The notes under the pieces are model-generated. The model was given only the letters and a program-made list of their open reading frames with translations, was not told the DNA's origin and ran no database searches. A stretch of DNA of 64,000 bases from the NCBI GenBank assembly GCA_963693365.1, contig CAVNZM010000005.1:6634001-6698000 (forward strand), given 5' to 3'. Positions 1 through 22,928 of the stretch are shown here, in pieces (position 1 is the stretch's first letter; the number at the start of each line of letters is the position of its first letter). This DNA comes from Amoebidium appalachense (Eukaryota > Ichthyosporea). The position numbers and the translations under genes were made by a program.

Positions 1-646
1 CGAGTGGTGTGTGTGGGAGCGGCAGCAGAATAGTGGGAGATGTGGTGGTTGTTATTTTTTGTTTGGGAGGAGGGGGGGGGGGGGGGGGAGAGGGGGGGAA
101 GGGGGGGGGGGAGGGGGGGGGGGAAAAGGGGGGAAAAGGGGGAGCGCAGTGGAGAAGGGGGAGAGGTTGGGGGTGGGGGGAGGGGGGCGGGGGGGGGGGG
201 GGAGGGGGAAGGGGTGGAGAAGAAGAAACCGTGGATTCAAAAGGGGAATGCATGTGCTTCTTTTTCTTATTGCTTTGTATTTGGTTCTGCATGGGTTCGT
301 GTAGGTCCTGTATTTTTTAGTATGCTGCTGGCATTTGCTGTGGACGAATGGAAGTTTTTTCCTCGCGATGGACGTCCGGGGGAGGGGTGGAAGTGAGGAA
401 CAAAATTGCGCATGAATGCAACATGGGAGGGTGGGAAGAGGGGGGAGGAGGGGGGGAAAGAAAAGAAATCATAAGGTGTGTCACACAGTCACCTAGTAAT
501 GACGAAAGAAGCTCACACTTCGAGTGGAGGAAGAGAACGAGAGCGAGAAGAAAAAAACATCTAACACCCAGCCGTTAACATACCTGTTGCTGTCACATTT
601 GAATGATAATGATTTTTTCTAATTTTAATGTTATTATTAATTGCAG
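1..646. other. MELK 5' flank or first intron
   Basis: No coding region is recognised here. The sequence is G-rich with runs of guanine broken by AAAA or AGAG. It ends in a good acceptor (T-rich stretch, then TTGCAG ending at 646), so a non-coding 5' exon should lie further upstream. I cannot place a promoter. Confidence 0.5.
66..222. repeat. G-rich low-complexity tract
   Basis: Almost uninterrupted guanine on the + strand with short A interruptions. Many runs of three or more G make G-quadruplex formation likely. Predicted ORFs across it (glycine-rich, or proline-rich on the other strand) are artefacts. Confidence 0.9.
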
Positions 647-663
647 TGTTGGCGGGCTGGATC

Positions 664-13148
<12,485 letters not shown>

Positions 13149-13986
13149 TCATTTTTCTTCAATTTTGGCCCACCCTCTCCACCCTCATCCATTGCCTTAA
13201 ACCCTCACCGCGCCTACCTGTTTAATACCTCGCCTCACGGACTGGCTGTTAAATCGATGAGTTTGTGGTAATTTTCGGCATACACCCCAACCCTATTCAG
13301 TCCAATTCGTGCTCTTCATGCTGTGACACTCTCTACCCCTCAAGTTTGTACTGTACATAATGAGAAGACAAACACTTGATTGCGCTGAAAGCAGAGGGTT
13401 ATTTTGGTTTCCTGTATATATTTGCATATGTCCTGCTTATGTCTGCTTTTCTCTATGTAAATGGGGATTTGTGTCGTGCCATAGTGTATTTGCTTGCTGC
13501 CCGCCTTGTACATATTCGCGGCCAAAATGGCTTAATTTTCGTGCACATAGCACATACTTATTCGTGGCCAAAATAGTATATATTTTTCGTGCACATAGCA
13601 TATACTCAAGTTTCTGTCGGGTGGAGAAAGTATTGCGTGACACGTTTCTCTGTAATTTGATCACTGTTCCATTTGTAAAGGGGCTGTGCATGTTCTGTAT
13701 AAACATTGGATTGGTAACTGGAAGCGGGAAATCCCCTTAAGGTCCCCACAAAAAAACAAAAAAACCCAAGTGTAGACGCCATTAGTGCAATGGTAGTATG
13801 TAATTGGTCGACCTGGACCCGAAGTAATCATGACGGTTATCCCGGATTCTGTAAATACCTGCAAAACTATTCTGGAATGAGGCTTTGGCGCTTAAAGTTT
13901 GTACATGGGTAGGCATTTCGACTGTAGATGCATTGTGGTGGAAGGGACTGGATTGCACATCCCCTCCCCCTTTCCCGGCAAATAAA
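13149..13986 (+). other. MELK: MELK 3' UTR (inferred)
   Basis: Non-coding AT-richer DNA after the MELK stop. The first AATAAA I find is at 13981-13986, followed by a GT-rich stretch, which would make a UTR of about 830-850 nt. Confidence 0.4.
13981..13986 (+). terminator. Candidate MELK poly(A) signal
   Basis: AATAAA with GGTGTGGTTTTGG about 10 nt downstream as a possible GU-rich element. A second AATAAA lies near 14443. Confidence 0.35.
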
Positions 13987-14056
13987 ACTCGGTGTGGTTT
14001 TGGAGTCCCGGGCCTGTGCTCTAACCGCAGTCACGATCATGAATATTACATTTGAT

Positions 14057-14057
14057 C

Positions 14058-14110
<53 letters not shown>

Positions 14111-14128
14111 AAAAAAAGAAAGAAAGAA

Positions 14129-14189
<61 letters not shown>
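14057..14189. repeat. C run, A run, GAAA repeats and (CA)n in succession
   Basis: Four simple repeats placed end to end downstream of MELK. Confidence 0.92.
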
Positions 14190-14190
<1 letters not shown>

Positions 14191-15037
14191 ACCACTGGCA
14201 CCTCCACCACCACTTTGACCTATTTTATCACGTTTTGTTCCCGGAGGGCCTTTTCAGGCCCTCTAGGGAAACTACCGTCTACCACACAGCACCGACAGTA
14301 CACTAGTTAAGGTGCTATCTATGAGTTCAGCTAAGCTAAACCATCCTTCACAACCTAACTATAAGTACACACTTTGCCCAGGGCTACTACCCCAGCCACG
14401 CCGGCAGGAGGCTCCAGTCCTCCCCTCCATTCAAAACCTAGCAATAAACGTTAACCGAGGGCTCTCATTGGTCGATCTACAGTATTGGGAAGTCCTAGGT
14501 GTTGTGTATAGTATTTACGGTGGGTATGGGTGGATGATGGGGTGTGGTGGTGGTGGTGGCGGGGGGTTGCTGCCTAACATTATGTGTTGTTGTACGTATG
14601 TTGTGGCGATGTTTTTGTGGACTAAAAGGTGGGTTTTACAGGGCACACCGGGTCTGTGTGTGTTCCGGCAGTCAGAACAGGCCGGCCGGGTGTGTGTGGG
14701 GGGTGTATTTGTTGGTGTCTTGGGTTTTTGGGGAGCCATACTTTTCTTTCTACGGGTGGTGGGTATATGGTGGTGTTTTTGCATTTTGGGGGGGGGGGGG
14801 GGGAGTGTTGTGTTCCGTGGGTGCCAAATTTTTGAAAAGAAAAAGGACTGCAACTCTACTGTGATTTTTCCTAAGATGGCCCGGGTGGTGGTCTTGGTGG
14901 TGCCGGTACCACCACTTTGACCGGCTTCCTTAATTAAAATAACAGGAGACCGGACGTATCAAACAGAGGACAAAAAACACTACATGCACGCCCACACGCG
15001 TGCCCGCGCGCACACACACATACATACACACGCGCGC

Positions 15038-15089
<52 letters not shown>

Positions 15090-15648
15090 ACACACACACA
15101 CACATGCACACACGCCCGGGCACACGTGCACACGCGCACACACATACACATTATGAAGACCCAACCCAAGCAGCAGAACGAATGAAGTCTTTGAACTTTG
15201 CTATTGCGAGTTGAATTATTCTGCAAAGAGAAGATTGTTTCAGCTAGGAAAAAAGAAGAAGCTGAATACATCTATAATTTAGAAGTAATTTTAAAGCAGG
15301 ACTGTTCGTTCATTAGAGCTGCAGATCTAGAGAGATATTTTGTAAGGTATATCGATATTCGCGATCGGCAAAAATGGATTTATTTTTCAAAGCCGAAAAA
15401 TCCTTCTGTAACAAAAACTGCACTTAATCACTAACTTGATAAATACTATTTTTGTCATGCAGAAGCTTGTGGAAATTATACGATCAGAAAAGCATATACC
15501 CATTAGAATGTTTTGCCAGTGGCACAAAGTTTGCTTGATGTGGTTGAGCGGCCTACGGTATCAGTATTTATTCCCGGCCGAGGCTGAAAGCCGAAGACGG
15601 TTTACGAGGGAGCCCTACGCGTCGTACGAGAAAACTCTGCCAAGGGGT
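14190..15648. other. Intergenic, no recognised gene
   Basis: A GT/GGT-rich block (14510-14830), a C run (15039-15089) flanked by CACGCG-type repeats, and an AT-richer stretch with two short open frames (15198-15434 and 15436-15789) that match nothing I know. Confidence 0.4.
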
Positions 15649-15831
15649 ATTTTCAACTTAGGTTGCTTCTGTCGGTTTTATTGCTCTCTTGTGGCTCACA
15701 CAATCTGGTCCCCGGGACCCCCACTACTACATCAATACATACGGTTACACATGCCTATGGTCGCAGATCGATCAACTTGTATGGACTAAGTCTGGGCTGT
15801 ATACACACGTATCCACACTGGCTACGTGCCT

Positions 15832-15882
<51 letters not shown>

Positions 15883-16148
15883 AAAAAAACACCTACCCTT
15901 GCCCCTAAGAGGTACACTAACCCAAAGAAGCTAGACGGGGGACTAAAAAGCGCGGGCGGGAGGGTGGGCTAGAGAGAGCAGCGACGGGGGACAAAAAGTG
16001 AGGGTGATTTAACCATCACCCGCTTTTTATAGTACCCTAAAAAGCTGCTACTGTGCCTATTGGGTGATCACTTCGATCTCCCAATATGGCACTACTAAGT
16101 TTAGAAAATCTGGATTTCCCAAATCAACGATTTTCAACTTAGGTTGCT
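15649..16148. repeat. Segment bounded by 19-bp direct repeats
   Basis: ATTTTCAACTTAGGTTGCT occurs at 15649-15667 and again at 16130-16148. Between them are unique DNA, a C/A run (15832-15889) and the left copy of the 164-bp repeat. No transposon termini are visible. Confidence 0.5.
15968..16134 (-). repeat. 164-bp direct repeat, left copy
   Basis: Same sequence and orientation as 30446-30611, from GCTAGAGAGAGCAGCG to AAATCAACGATTT. Read on the minus strand it carries ACTATAAAAAGC, a TATA-like box. The pair brackets the unknown minus-strand ORF. The ends are not TG...CA and I see no target duplication. Confidence 0.7.
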
Positions 16149-16197
16149 AGCTATGTCCATAATTCTGCCAACTACAAGCTTACATAACCCAACCTTG

Positions 16198-16541
16198 CTA
16201 AGCCAATTCACCTGCGGACGCGGGCGGCCGGGCACCCTGCAACATTCCGAAGTAGAGCCAGTCGTCGGCCGTAGGGATGTGGCCGAGGCCGTAGTGGGAC
16301 ACGGGGGTGCGGCTGCCAAGCTGCCACACACCCAGCCACGACACAAACGCCTCGTCCACAAGCAGGGCACGACAGGCGCCCACCAGGCCATGGCGCAGGC
16401 AGTGCCACGTGACGCCTGCAGCCTCGGTGGCGAGCACCCCCACATGGCGCAACTCGGCGCGCAGCCAATCGTTTCCCACTTTGGGTGACGCTTTGGGCAC
16501 GAGCAGCGCAGTACGGGAGGGTAGAGCTGCCAGCATGTGGT
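16198..16541 (-). pseudogene. Unknown minus-strand ORF, C-terminal part
   Basis: Open frame ending in TGA at 16198-16200. It encodes WLRAELRHVGVLATEAAGV, then WHCLRHGLVGACRALLVDEA, and ends ...ASAGELA. It begins exactly where Gypsy A starts (16542), so it looks like the severed 3' half of the ORF whose 5' half is at 29737-30349. I recognise no family. It could be a gag-like protein of a non-autonomous retroelement or a viral gene. Confidence 0.5.
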
Positions 16542-16905
16542 TGTGGTATATTATACCGGATATCTAGTATGGATGTACACAGGTTGAGATATACGCGCAC
16601 GTGTACATGTATATATACCACTGTGTTTGATCTTAGGTAGGCCAGTATGCATGTCCCCCCAAGTCTTGTGCGCATGAGCATGAAGTTAAACATATGTGCA
16701 CGTGCAGCTTGCAGGATTATTCATGGGAAAACAGATATAATAGTCACATGGGACCGACACGTAGTAGAGGAACCATGAGCGTTAAGTTATAGTTTTATCA
16801 TGGGAAAATATGCAAGTAGCCGTGAGGTATGACTGTGGAATGCATCGATAGTCAAGTACTGTCACCCGATTGGCTCACTAAGTTTATTGGAACCGTGATA
16901 GCCAT
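16542..16905 (+). repeat. Gypsy A left LTR, first part
   Basis: First 364 bp of the 610-bp LTR, starting TGTGGTATATTATACC. It stops at GCCAT, where the DIRS-type element begins, and resumes at 22592 with GGGACAG. Confidence 0.9.
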
Positions 16906-17208
16906 TGCCGGAGGCAAGACTTCCCCCTCACTCCCGTCGTGGCTCCCCGAGGTGACCGAGACAAAGAGAAGCAGAAATGCAAGTCAGTGAGGAATTTTAT
17001 TATTGATTTTAGCCCTAATAAATAATATCAGTATCTGATCAGAAAACCCCCAAAACCCCCGGATAAACCCCCTAAACCCCAGAACACTGTGTGTGTGTGC
17101 ACACGTGTGTGTGTGTGTATGTGTGTGTGTTTGTGTGTGTATGATAGGCTATTGAAGGAACAGCACTTCCAGCACACAATGGCCGAAAGAACCCCTTCAT
17201 CTATCCAA
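16906..17208 (-). repeat. DIRS-type terminal repeat B2
   Basis: 303 bp, repeated at 17686-17988. Contains a GT-rich stretch and CCTAATAAATAATA. Confidence 0.9.
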
Positions 17209-17224
17209 GGGTGGGAGGGAGGGA

Positions 17225-17685
17225 AGAGAAAGCAAGAGCAAACCGTAAGGCACCAACTAATCAGACTGAGGTCTCAGCTTCTGCCCCTTTACACAAGGTG
17301 CCACCAAACCAAGAAAACACCCAAACAGCCTAATTATTACCTTATCACGTTGCTCCCTCCCCTTTTTTCTTTTCACCTACACACTAGCTCTAAAAACAAG
17401 AACTGAACGAACGACGCCCACAGCCAGCTCTACAAAGCTGGTACGCGGCTCACTCACATTTTTAGAACAGTGGAAAAGCCACCAATCATATCACCTATCT
17501 ACTGATAACTACGGATCACTTCATAACTATACCTGATCTATATCCAATCACTAAAGATACATACGACTGAGCTTAACATTCTACCCGTTAGGGCCAATCA
17601 GCTTGCACCGCTATGTAGCCGTTACCGCCGACTGACCGAACACGTGTCATCTCTCACCGCTGCCTCCTCCCGCTCGAGAACAACA
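17225..17685 (-). repeat. DIRS-type terminal repeat A2
   Basis: About 461 bp, repeated at 22130-22591 with very few differences (AATCAGACTG here, AAACAGACTG there). Joined directly to the next repeat at GAACAACA|TGCCGG. Confidence 0.9.
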
Positions 17686-17988
17686 TGCCGGAGGCAAGAC
17701 TTCCCCCTCACTCCCGTCGTGGCTCCCCGAGGTGACCGAGACAAAGAGAAGCAGAAATGCAAGTCAGTGAGGAATTTTATTATTGATTTTAGCCCTAATA
17801 AATAATATCAGTATCTGATCAGAAAACCCCCAAAACCCCCGGATAAACCCCCTAAACCCCAGAACACTGTGTGTGTGTGCACACGTGTGTGTGTGTGTAT
17901 GTGTGTGTGTTTGTGTGTGTATGATAGGCTATTGAAGGAACAGCACTTCCAGCACACAATGGCCGAAAGAACCCCTTCATCTATCCAA
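17686..17988 (-). repeat. DIRS-type terminal repeat B1
   Basis: 303-bp copy of 16906-17208, on the 3' side of the tyrosine recombinase gene. Confidence 0.9.
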
Positions 17989-18069
17989 ACCTACCCTACT
18001 TGTTTTTATTTTGTGATTGTGTCTTTTAAATAATGTGTGTTGGGTGTGTGTAGTAGAAGCCTGTAGCTG

Positions 18070-19113
18070 CTAATCGTGCGTAATCATGTGTGGCCTACGG
18101 GCCAAGGATTTTGCCTGGGCTGACAGATGAGCGGGCATTGAAATTGCCAGGAGCATGGCCTTGTTCGTGTCAATGTAGTGGTTGAAAGGCGTCGTGAAAT
18201 TACGCCACCGACCATTGATACGAATATGCTCATAGTCCTCCCCTCTGAGTGCTGCTGTGGAGGCTGCCCCGTGCCGTGTGCTGTACAATGAGAAGTCGCT
18301 ATCCAGGCCCACAGCCGTCAGACTCTGTTGCATACGAGTTGCTACCAGCGATGGTGTGTACCCAGGATGAAACAGAGGGTCGGATGGGCGGGAGCCATGG
18401 GGAAATGCACCCACTGCCATGAGCTTCTGCAGCAAATGCAAGCACACTGGATCACGGATCACCACCATCTGATGATTGCCCGTTTTGGACCGTGGAAGAA
18501 GCAACACTGCCCTGCCCGCTGGAGCATTGATTTCAATCAACCGTGGATCATTCGGAGGAATGAAGTCTGCCACCGTGCGCCGCGAGAGCTCCCCCGGCCG
18601 GGTGTAGGTTGCGAATGACATACACAGATAGAGTGCTACGTGCGGCATCTTGTATTCCCACAGAGCCGACACTGCCAAAATCATGTAGTCGTAGGGGAGT
18701 GGTCTGTGGTGATTGGTCGGGTTAGCATGGTCCCACCCCCTTAGGACCCTGGCCGACAGGACCAAGGAGTCCTTGCACTGGGGATAGAAATGGTGGATGG
18801 CTGACAGCACCGTCTTGCAGTGGGCGAGCCCGCTGCGGGTCTCTCCCAACTCTTCGTACATGTCAGCTGCATAGCTCGCAAGCATGTTATCCACCTGCTC
18901 TACCGACTGGAAGGTGCTCACCCCATCTTCCACACACCACGCTACGAATTTGTTCAAGGCGTTGTCGTATTTCGCCACTGTGGGAGCCGTGACATTGAGA
19001 TTGAGCATATGCGTGATTTTTGCAGAGGGCGACGTCACGTGACGGCATGTCTGCTGGATTGTGGGCAGAAGGGACCCACACACACGCCGGTCGAAGTGCG
19101 GCTGCACACACAA
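18070..19113 (-). CDS. Tyrosine recombinase of the DIRS-type element
   Basis: 347-residue intact frame. It would catalyse integration of the circular DNA copy. Visible signs: a core-binding-like N-terminal half with KYDNALNKFVAWCVEDG, then FATYTRPGELSRRTV with the first catalytic Arg, LPRSKTGNHQ with a candidate Lys, YSTRHGAAS at the usual HxxR box, INGRWRN, and the likely nucleophile in NHYID. The box reads YSTR rather than HxxR. The start overlaps the RNase H frame by about 227 nt in another frame, as in other DIRS-order elements. No break was seen. Confidence 0.85.
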   Translation of the reverse strand: MCVQPHFDRRVCGSLLPTIQQTCRHVTSPSAKITHMLNLNVTAPTVAKYDNALNKFVAWCVEDGVSTFQSVEQVDNMLASYAADMYEELGETRSGLAHCKTVLSAIHHFYPQCKDSLVLSARVLRGWDHANPTNHHRPLPYDYMILAVSALWEYKMPHVALYLCMSFATYTRPGELSRRTVADFIPPNDPRLIEINAPAGRAVLLLPRSKTGNHQMVVIRDPVCLHLLQKLMAVGAFPHGSRPSDPLFHPGYTPSLVATRMQQSLTAVGLDSDFSLYSTRHGAASTAALRGEDYEHIRINGRWRNFTTPFNHYIDTNKAMLLAISMPAHLSAQAKSLARRPHMITHD

Positions 19114-21598
19114 GTGCTGCCACCCGCCGGCACAGATGGTTTAGCCGTCGTGAACTCGATCTACCCTTGGCCACCGCAAACAATAAAGATGTGTTGTCGA
19201 TGAGATGAGCTACTCTGGTGCTGTGATTTTGTGGTGCTCGCGTGAAACGTCGTAGTGATAATAGCAGCGCGTGCCCCTCGAGGATGGTGATGTGATCTTC
19301 GTGCCGCCACGGAGTAGATATCGGATGGTGCCACTGCAGACCGTCAACTACTTTCAGAAAAGAGTCGTCGGTCGTGGGGTGGTTCGTGCTGTCGTTACAT
19401 TCATCGGCTGAAAGGGCGTTAATCACGAGCTCACCGGTGTCGTCCACAGGCCCCAAGAAGGAATAACCGGGTCTGGACACCGACTGTGCTAATGCCGTCA
19501 ACGATTGCTCAGCCGTAACGGACGCAATAGAAACACCTGCTCACTTGGTGGACGCATCTGATGCCAACAGAAGAGAGGCGGGAGCAGCCGTCAAATCACA
19601 CACAATGAGAGGTGCCAAATCCACCAACAGGGCCAACTCCCCCTTGACTGCAGAGGGGATTGGGCATGCCGTTAGTGGACATTGGCCGGCTGACAACGCA
19701 AACTGATAACTCGCCTCTAACACAGAAAATAAAGCTCTATTCAAAAGCAACAACCACGCCCAGCCCCCAAGCAAACGAGATAACGCCCGTGGAGCCACCT
19801 CCCGCATGAACAGAACCGCCTTTGTGTCGGCTAGTAGCCGCGCCAACCGTGATGCATCCGGTCGAATAACACCGTCCCGTCCTATAGCCAACCCAAGTGC
19901 TACGGTCTCCGGGTGGTCTCGTGACGCCGTGACCGTTTTGGACGGTTTTATTTCGAATCCGTGTGTCTCTCCAGCGCGCCCGGCTGCCGTCATCTCGGAA
20001 TTTACAGTAGATTCCTCCAACCCAACCCCCACCCAATCATCCACGTAGATCAAATGTGCCGTATCCGATTGGTCGGTAATGGAATGTGCCGGTGAAGAAT
20101 TCGATTGGATGCATCGTTCGATACGTAAAGGCGGGTGCGTGATGTGCTGGTGAGAACGTTGGGCGACAAACGGTGCCCATTTCCAGCCCATCGGCATAGA
20201 CAACACCCGCGGATACACCAACCTATCGACACCCGGCAGTCCCACTGCTGAAGACGAAACCGGCGGAAGCCCTTGGTACCAAGACAGCCAGTCTGGCACC
20301 CGAAAACGGTGGTAGAAATTCGAAAAATCGTACTTGGCCACCACCACCGCTGCGTCCTTCGGAACAATGATACTACACAAATCTGCCGGACTGGGAAAAT
20401 TCGGATTGGGCGGGTCTATCATGACTGCATTCATGGGGCGAGCATCCATGATAAGACGGTCTTCCTTCTCATCTTTCTCCACCGCAAATAAACCATTGAT
20501 AATCTTTGGGGGCTCCGAAATTTCTGAAAAAGCAACCATACCACAAACATACATACGCTTAGCCAATATAGGCCACTCCGCAGGCGACGCAAATGCATGG
20601 ACAGGACGCCCGGGCAAAGGGTGGGCTCCTTCAGCACCCTCAGTGGTGCTCTCAGTTGCCAACACGCCCCCAAGCCCGCAAACTCCGTGACCGTTCGGCT
20701 GTCCGACCGCGTCACCCGTGCGATTTGACGCCACCACCAACACGTTTGGCTTCTCCATCATCTCCTTGAGGTCAGGTGGAAGGACCTCTAGGAGCGGAAC
20801 TGTTGCCCCAAACCCCTCAGGAGGAAGGGCAATACGCTCAGCAACTATGGGGGTGAAAGCTTTTGAGTGATTGAAATATGGGAAAGATTCAGACACAGCC
20901 GCTAAGGGGACATTGCTGATCCTGCGGCGCATATCCGCGCAAAAAACGAAAATTCGCTGAATGGATTGTGTCTGTGCCGGTGAGGGTGCATGAGAAAAGT
21001 GCGTGGATTTAGGAAAAGGCGTGGGAAAAAAATGTGTGCTGGTAGGAGGGGAAAATGTTGAAAAGTGTGTGTGATTCTGGGAAGAGGTGTCGTGCATGTT
21101 GTGCCAAACATCGTTCCTAGGAGATTCTACCGAGCCAGGTGGCCCATTATACAACGTGTTGATTGCAGCTATGGTTCTATTAACCAACTTTAACACAGCA
21201 AATCTCTTGTTGAACCTCCCACGTCTTCTTGGAGAGGACAACCTAACACCATCAAGCAACAGCGGGACTACAAAAAGGGGAAGTGGAAGTAAATCATTAG
21301 ACACATGGGGAAACAAGCCTGGCTCAGCCGCGCCCGTGACGCCCTCACCAGGGGTACTAACATGGGGGGCTACGGGCTCACCGGTGTACCACTTCCGAGG
21401 GAAAGAACCAAACTCAGCTGGTTCCGTGGCAGCTGTGTTCGGGAACGAAGGCTGTGGACCGTGGCCTCCCCTTGCCTCAGCTGGGCAGCTGCGGGAGGCG
21501 CAGGGGGGTACGAATCTGTGGAAGCTGGGCCTAGGCATCCTTGTTGCCATCGAACGGTCCATCCACACACACGCGCGCCACCGTGATTCCCCCCGCAC
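18887..21598 (-). pseudogene. Reverse transcriptase-RNase H ORF with one in-frame stop
   Basis: A long frame from 21598 is closed by TGA at 19541-19543 and continues in the same frame to 18887. Reverse transcriptase signs: KIINGLFAVEKDEKEDRLIM, VVAKYDFSNFYHRFRVP, SMPMGWKWAPFVAQ and the catalytic box LIYVDDWVGVG. RNase H signs: LASDAST just before the stop, ILEGHALLLSL and NPADMPSR after it. The stop falls in the RNase H core, where a Trp codon would be one base away. The N-terminal 200 residues are Pro/Ser/His-rich and may be a gag remnant. The actual start is uncertain. Confidence 0.85.
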
Positions 21599-22129
21599 CT
21601 CCCCACAGGGGGAGGCCGTGTGTTTACACCGAGCTCGACTACCTAGTAGAGACCGTGCATTGACTCACAATGTCGTATATAAGAGAGTTCTGCTCGGGAA
21701 GAAGAGAGGCTCACTTGCCCATGTCAAGGAAAGCAGAGCACGTATTTGTAATGCTTGGAGTTCAGAAAGTTCACTGTGACTGTATAGGCAGAGAGACAGA
21801 CAAAATTTACGTAGTTTTTCACTCTACAAGACTCCTCAGCGCTAGCGAGCTAAACAACATACTGAAGGGAAAAGACAAATGTAAAAGTCGTATTAATATC
21901 TAGAGCGAAAAAAGGAACCTTGAAAATGAGGAGAACGAGCTGGTTAACGTTGAGTTGCCAGAATTCGTGTGACAATTGCAGAAGTCAACAGAAAAAAGGA
22001 CAGCTAGCTAAGGCAACTAGTTTGTGCGCTTTTACAGTAGCACCACCAAACTTAGTTCAACCAACTAACTCTACAAATCCCTTTTACCTCTGATGCCAGA
22101 CACTCACACAAACGCTAAAACGAAAACCA

Positions 22130-22591
22130 AAGAGAAAGCAAGAGCAAACCGTAAGGCACCAACTAAACAGACTGAGGTCTCAGCTTCTGCCCCTTTACAC
22201 AAGGTGCCACCAAACCAAGAAAACACCCAAACAGCCTAATTATTACCTTATCACGTTGCTCCCTCCCCTTTTTTCTTTTCACCTACACACTAGCTCTAAA
22301 AACAAGAACTGAACGAACGACGCCCACAGCCAGCTCTACAAAGCTGGTACGCGGCTCACTCACATTTTTAGAACAGTGGAAAAGCCACCAATCATATCAC
22401 CTATCTACTGATAACTACGGATCACTTCATAACTATACCTGATCTATATCCAATCACTAAAGATACATACGACTGAGCTTAACATTCTACCCGTTAGGGC
22501 CAATCAGCTTGCACCGCTATGTAGCCGTTACCGCCGACTGACCGAACACGTGTCATCTCTCACCGCTGCCTCCTCCCGCTCGAGAACAACA
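22130..22591 (-). repeat. DIRS-type terminal repeat A1
   Basis: Upstream copy, in coding direction, of the repeat at 17225-17685. Confidence 0.9.
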
Positions 22592-22837
22592 GGGACAGAA
22601 CCGTGAACCGTATGTGATTGGCTCTCGTAGCCAAAAAGCACATACCGATGCGCATGTCTGAGCCGCTGTGCGAGCTCCGATATAAGGGCATGTCGGGGGC
22701 TTCAGAGCTCACTCAGTGTGCTCGGCTTACTAGGTGTAAGTAGGACTAGCGCGTAACTAAGCAAAGCGTGGTCTAGTCAACCCCGTTCATTTATAAACAT
22801 ATTGTTTGTCACAGACACACGATCATATTATACAACA
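22592..22837 (+). repeat. Gypsy A left LTR, second part
   Basis: Last 246 bp of the LTR, ending ATTATACAACA. Contains CCGATATAAGGG as a TATA box near 22678 and an initiator-like CTCACTCAGT about 30 bp further on. Confidence 0.9.
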
Positions 22838-22928
22838 GCTGAGCTACACCCCCTGCAGCTCTAGTTCTTGCGCTGCAAGTGTGCTCGTATCAAGCAAGTA
22901 CTATGTTTTTAGTTGTTTGGGTCCTAAC

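Larger units (their letters stand above)
16906..22591 (-). mobile_element. DIRS-order element with split direct repeats (PAT/Ngaro-like)
   Basis: 5,686-bp element coding on the minus strand, starting TGCCGGAGG and ending GAACAACA. It carries reverse transcriptase-RNase H and a tyrosine recombinase and no integrase. In its coding direction the terminal layout is A1 (22591-22130), ORFs, B1 (17988-17686), A2 (17685-17225), B2 (17208-16906), the split direct repeat arrangement of PAT and Ngaro elements. It sits in the Gypsy A LTR with no target duplication: GCCAT plus GGGACAG on either side restore the intact LTR exactly, as expected of recombinase-mediated integration. No methyltransferase ORF, which argues against DIRS1-type elements. 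Confidence 0.88.

Noticed and set aside
13770-13860. Possible tRNA-derived SINE (TTAGTGCAATGGTAG resembles an A box)
   Set aside because: No convincing B box or cloverleaf follows; too weak to annotate.
15198-15789. Two consecutive short ORFs of ordinary composition as a small gene
   Set aside because: No homology recognised, no clear splice or promoter context, and length within chance for AT-richer DNA.
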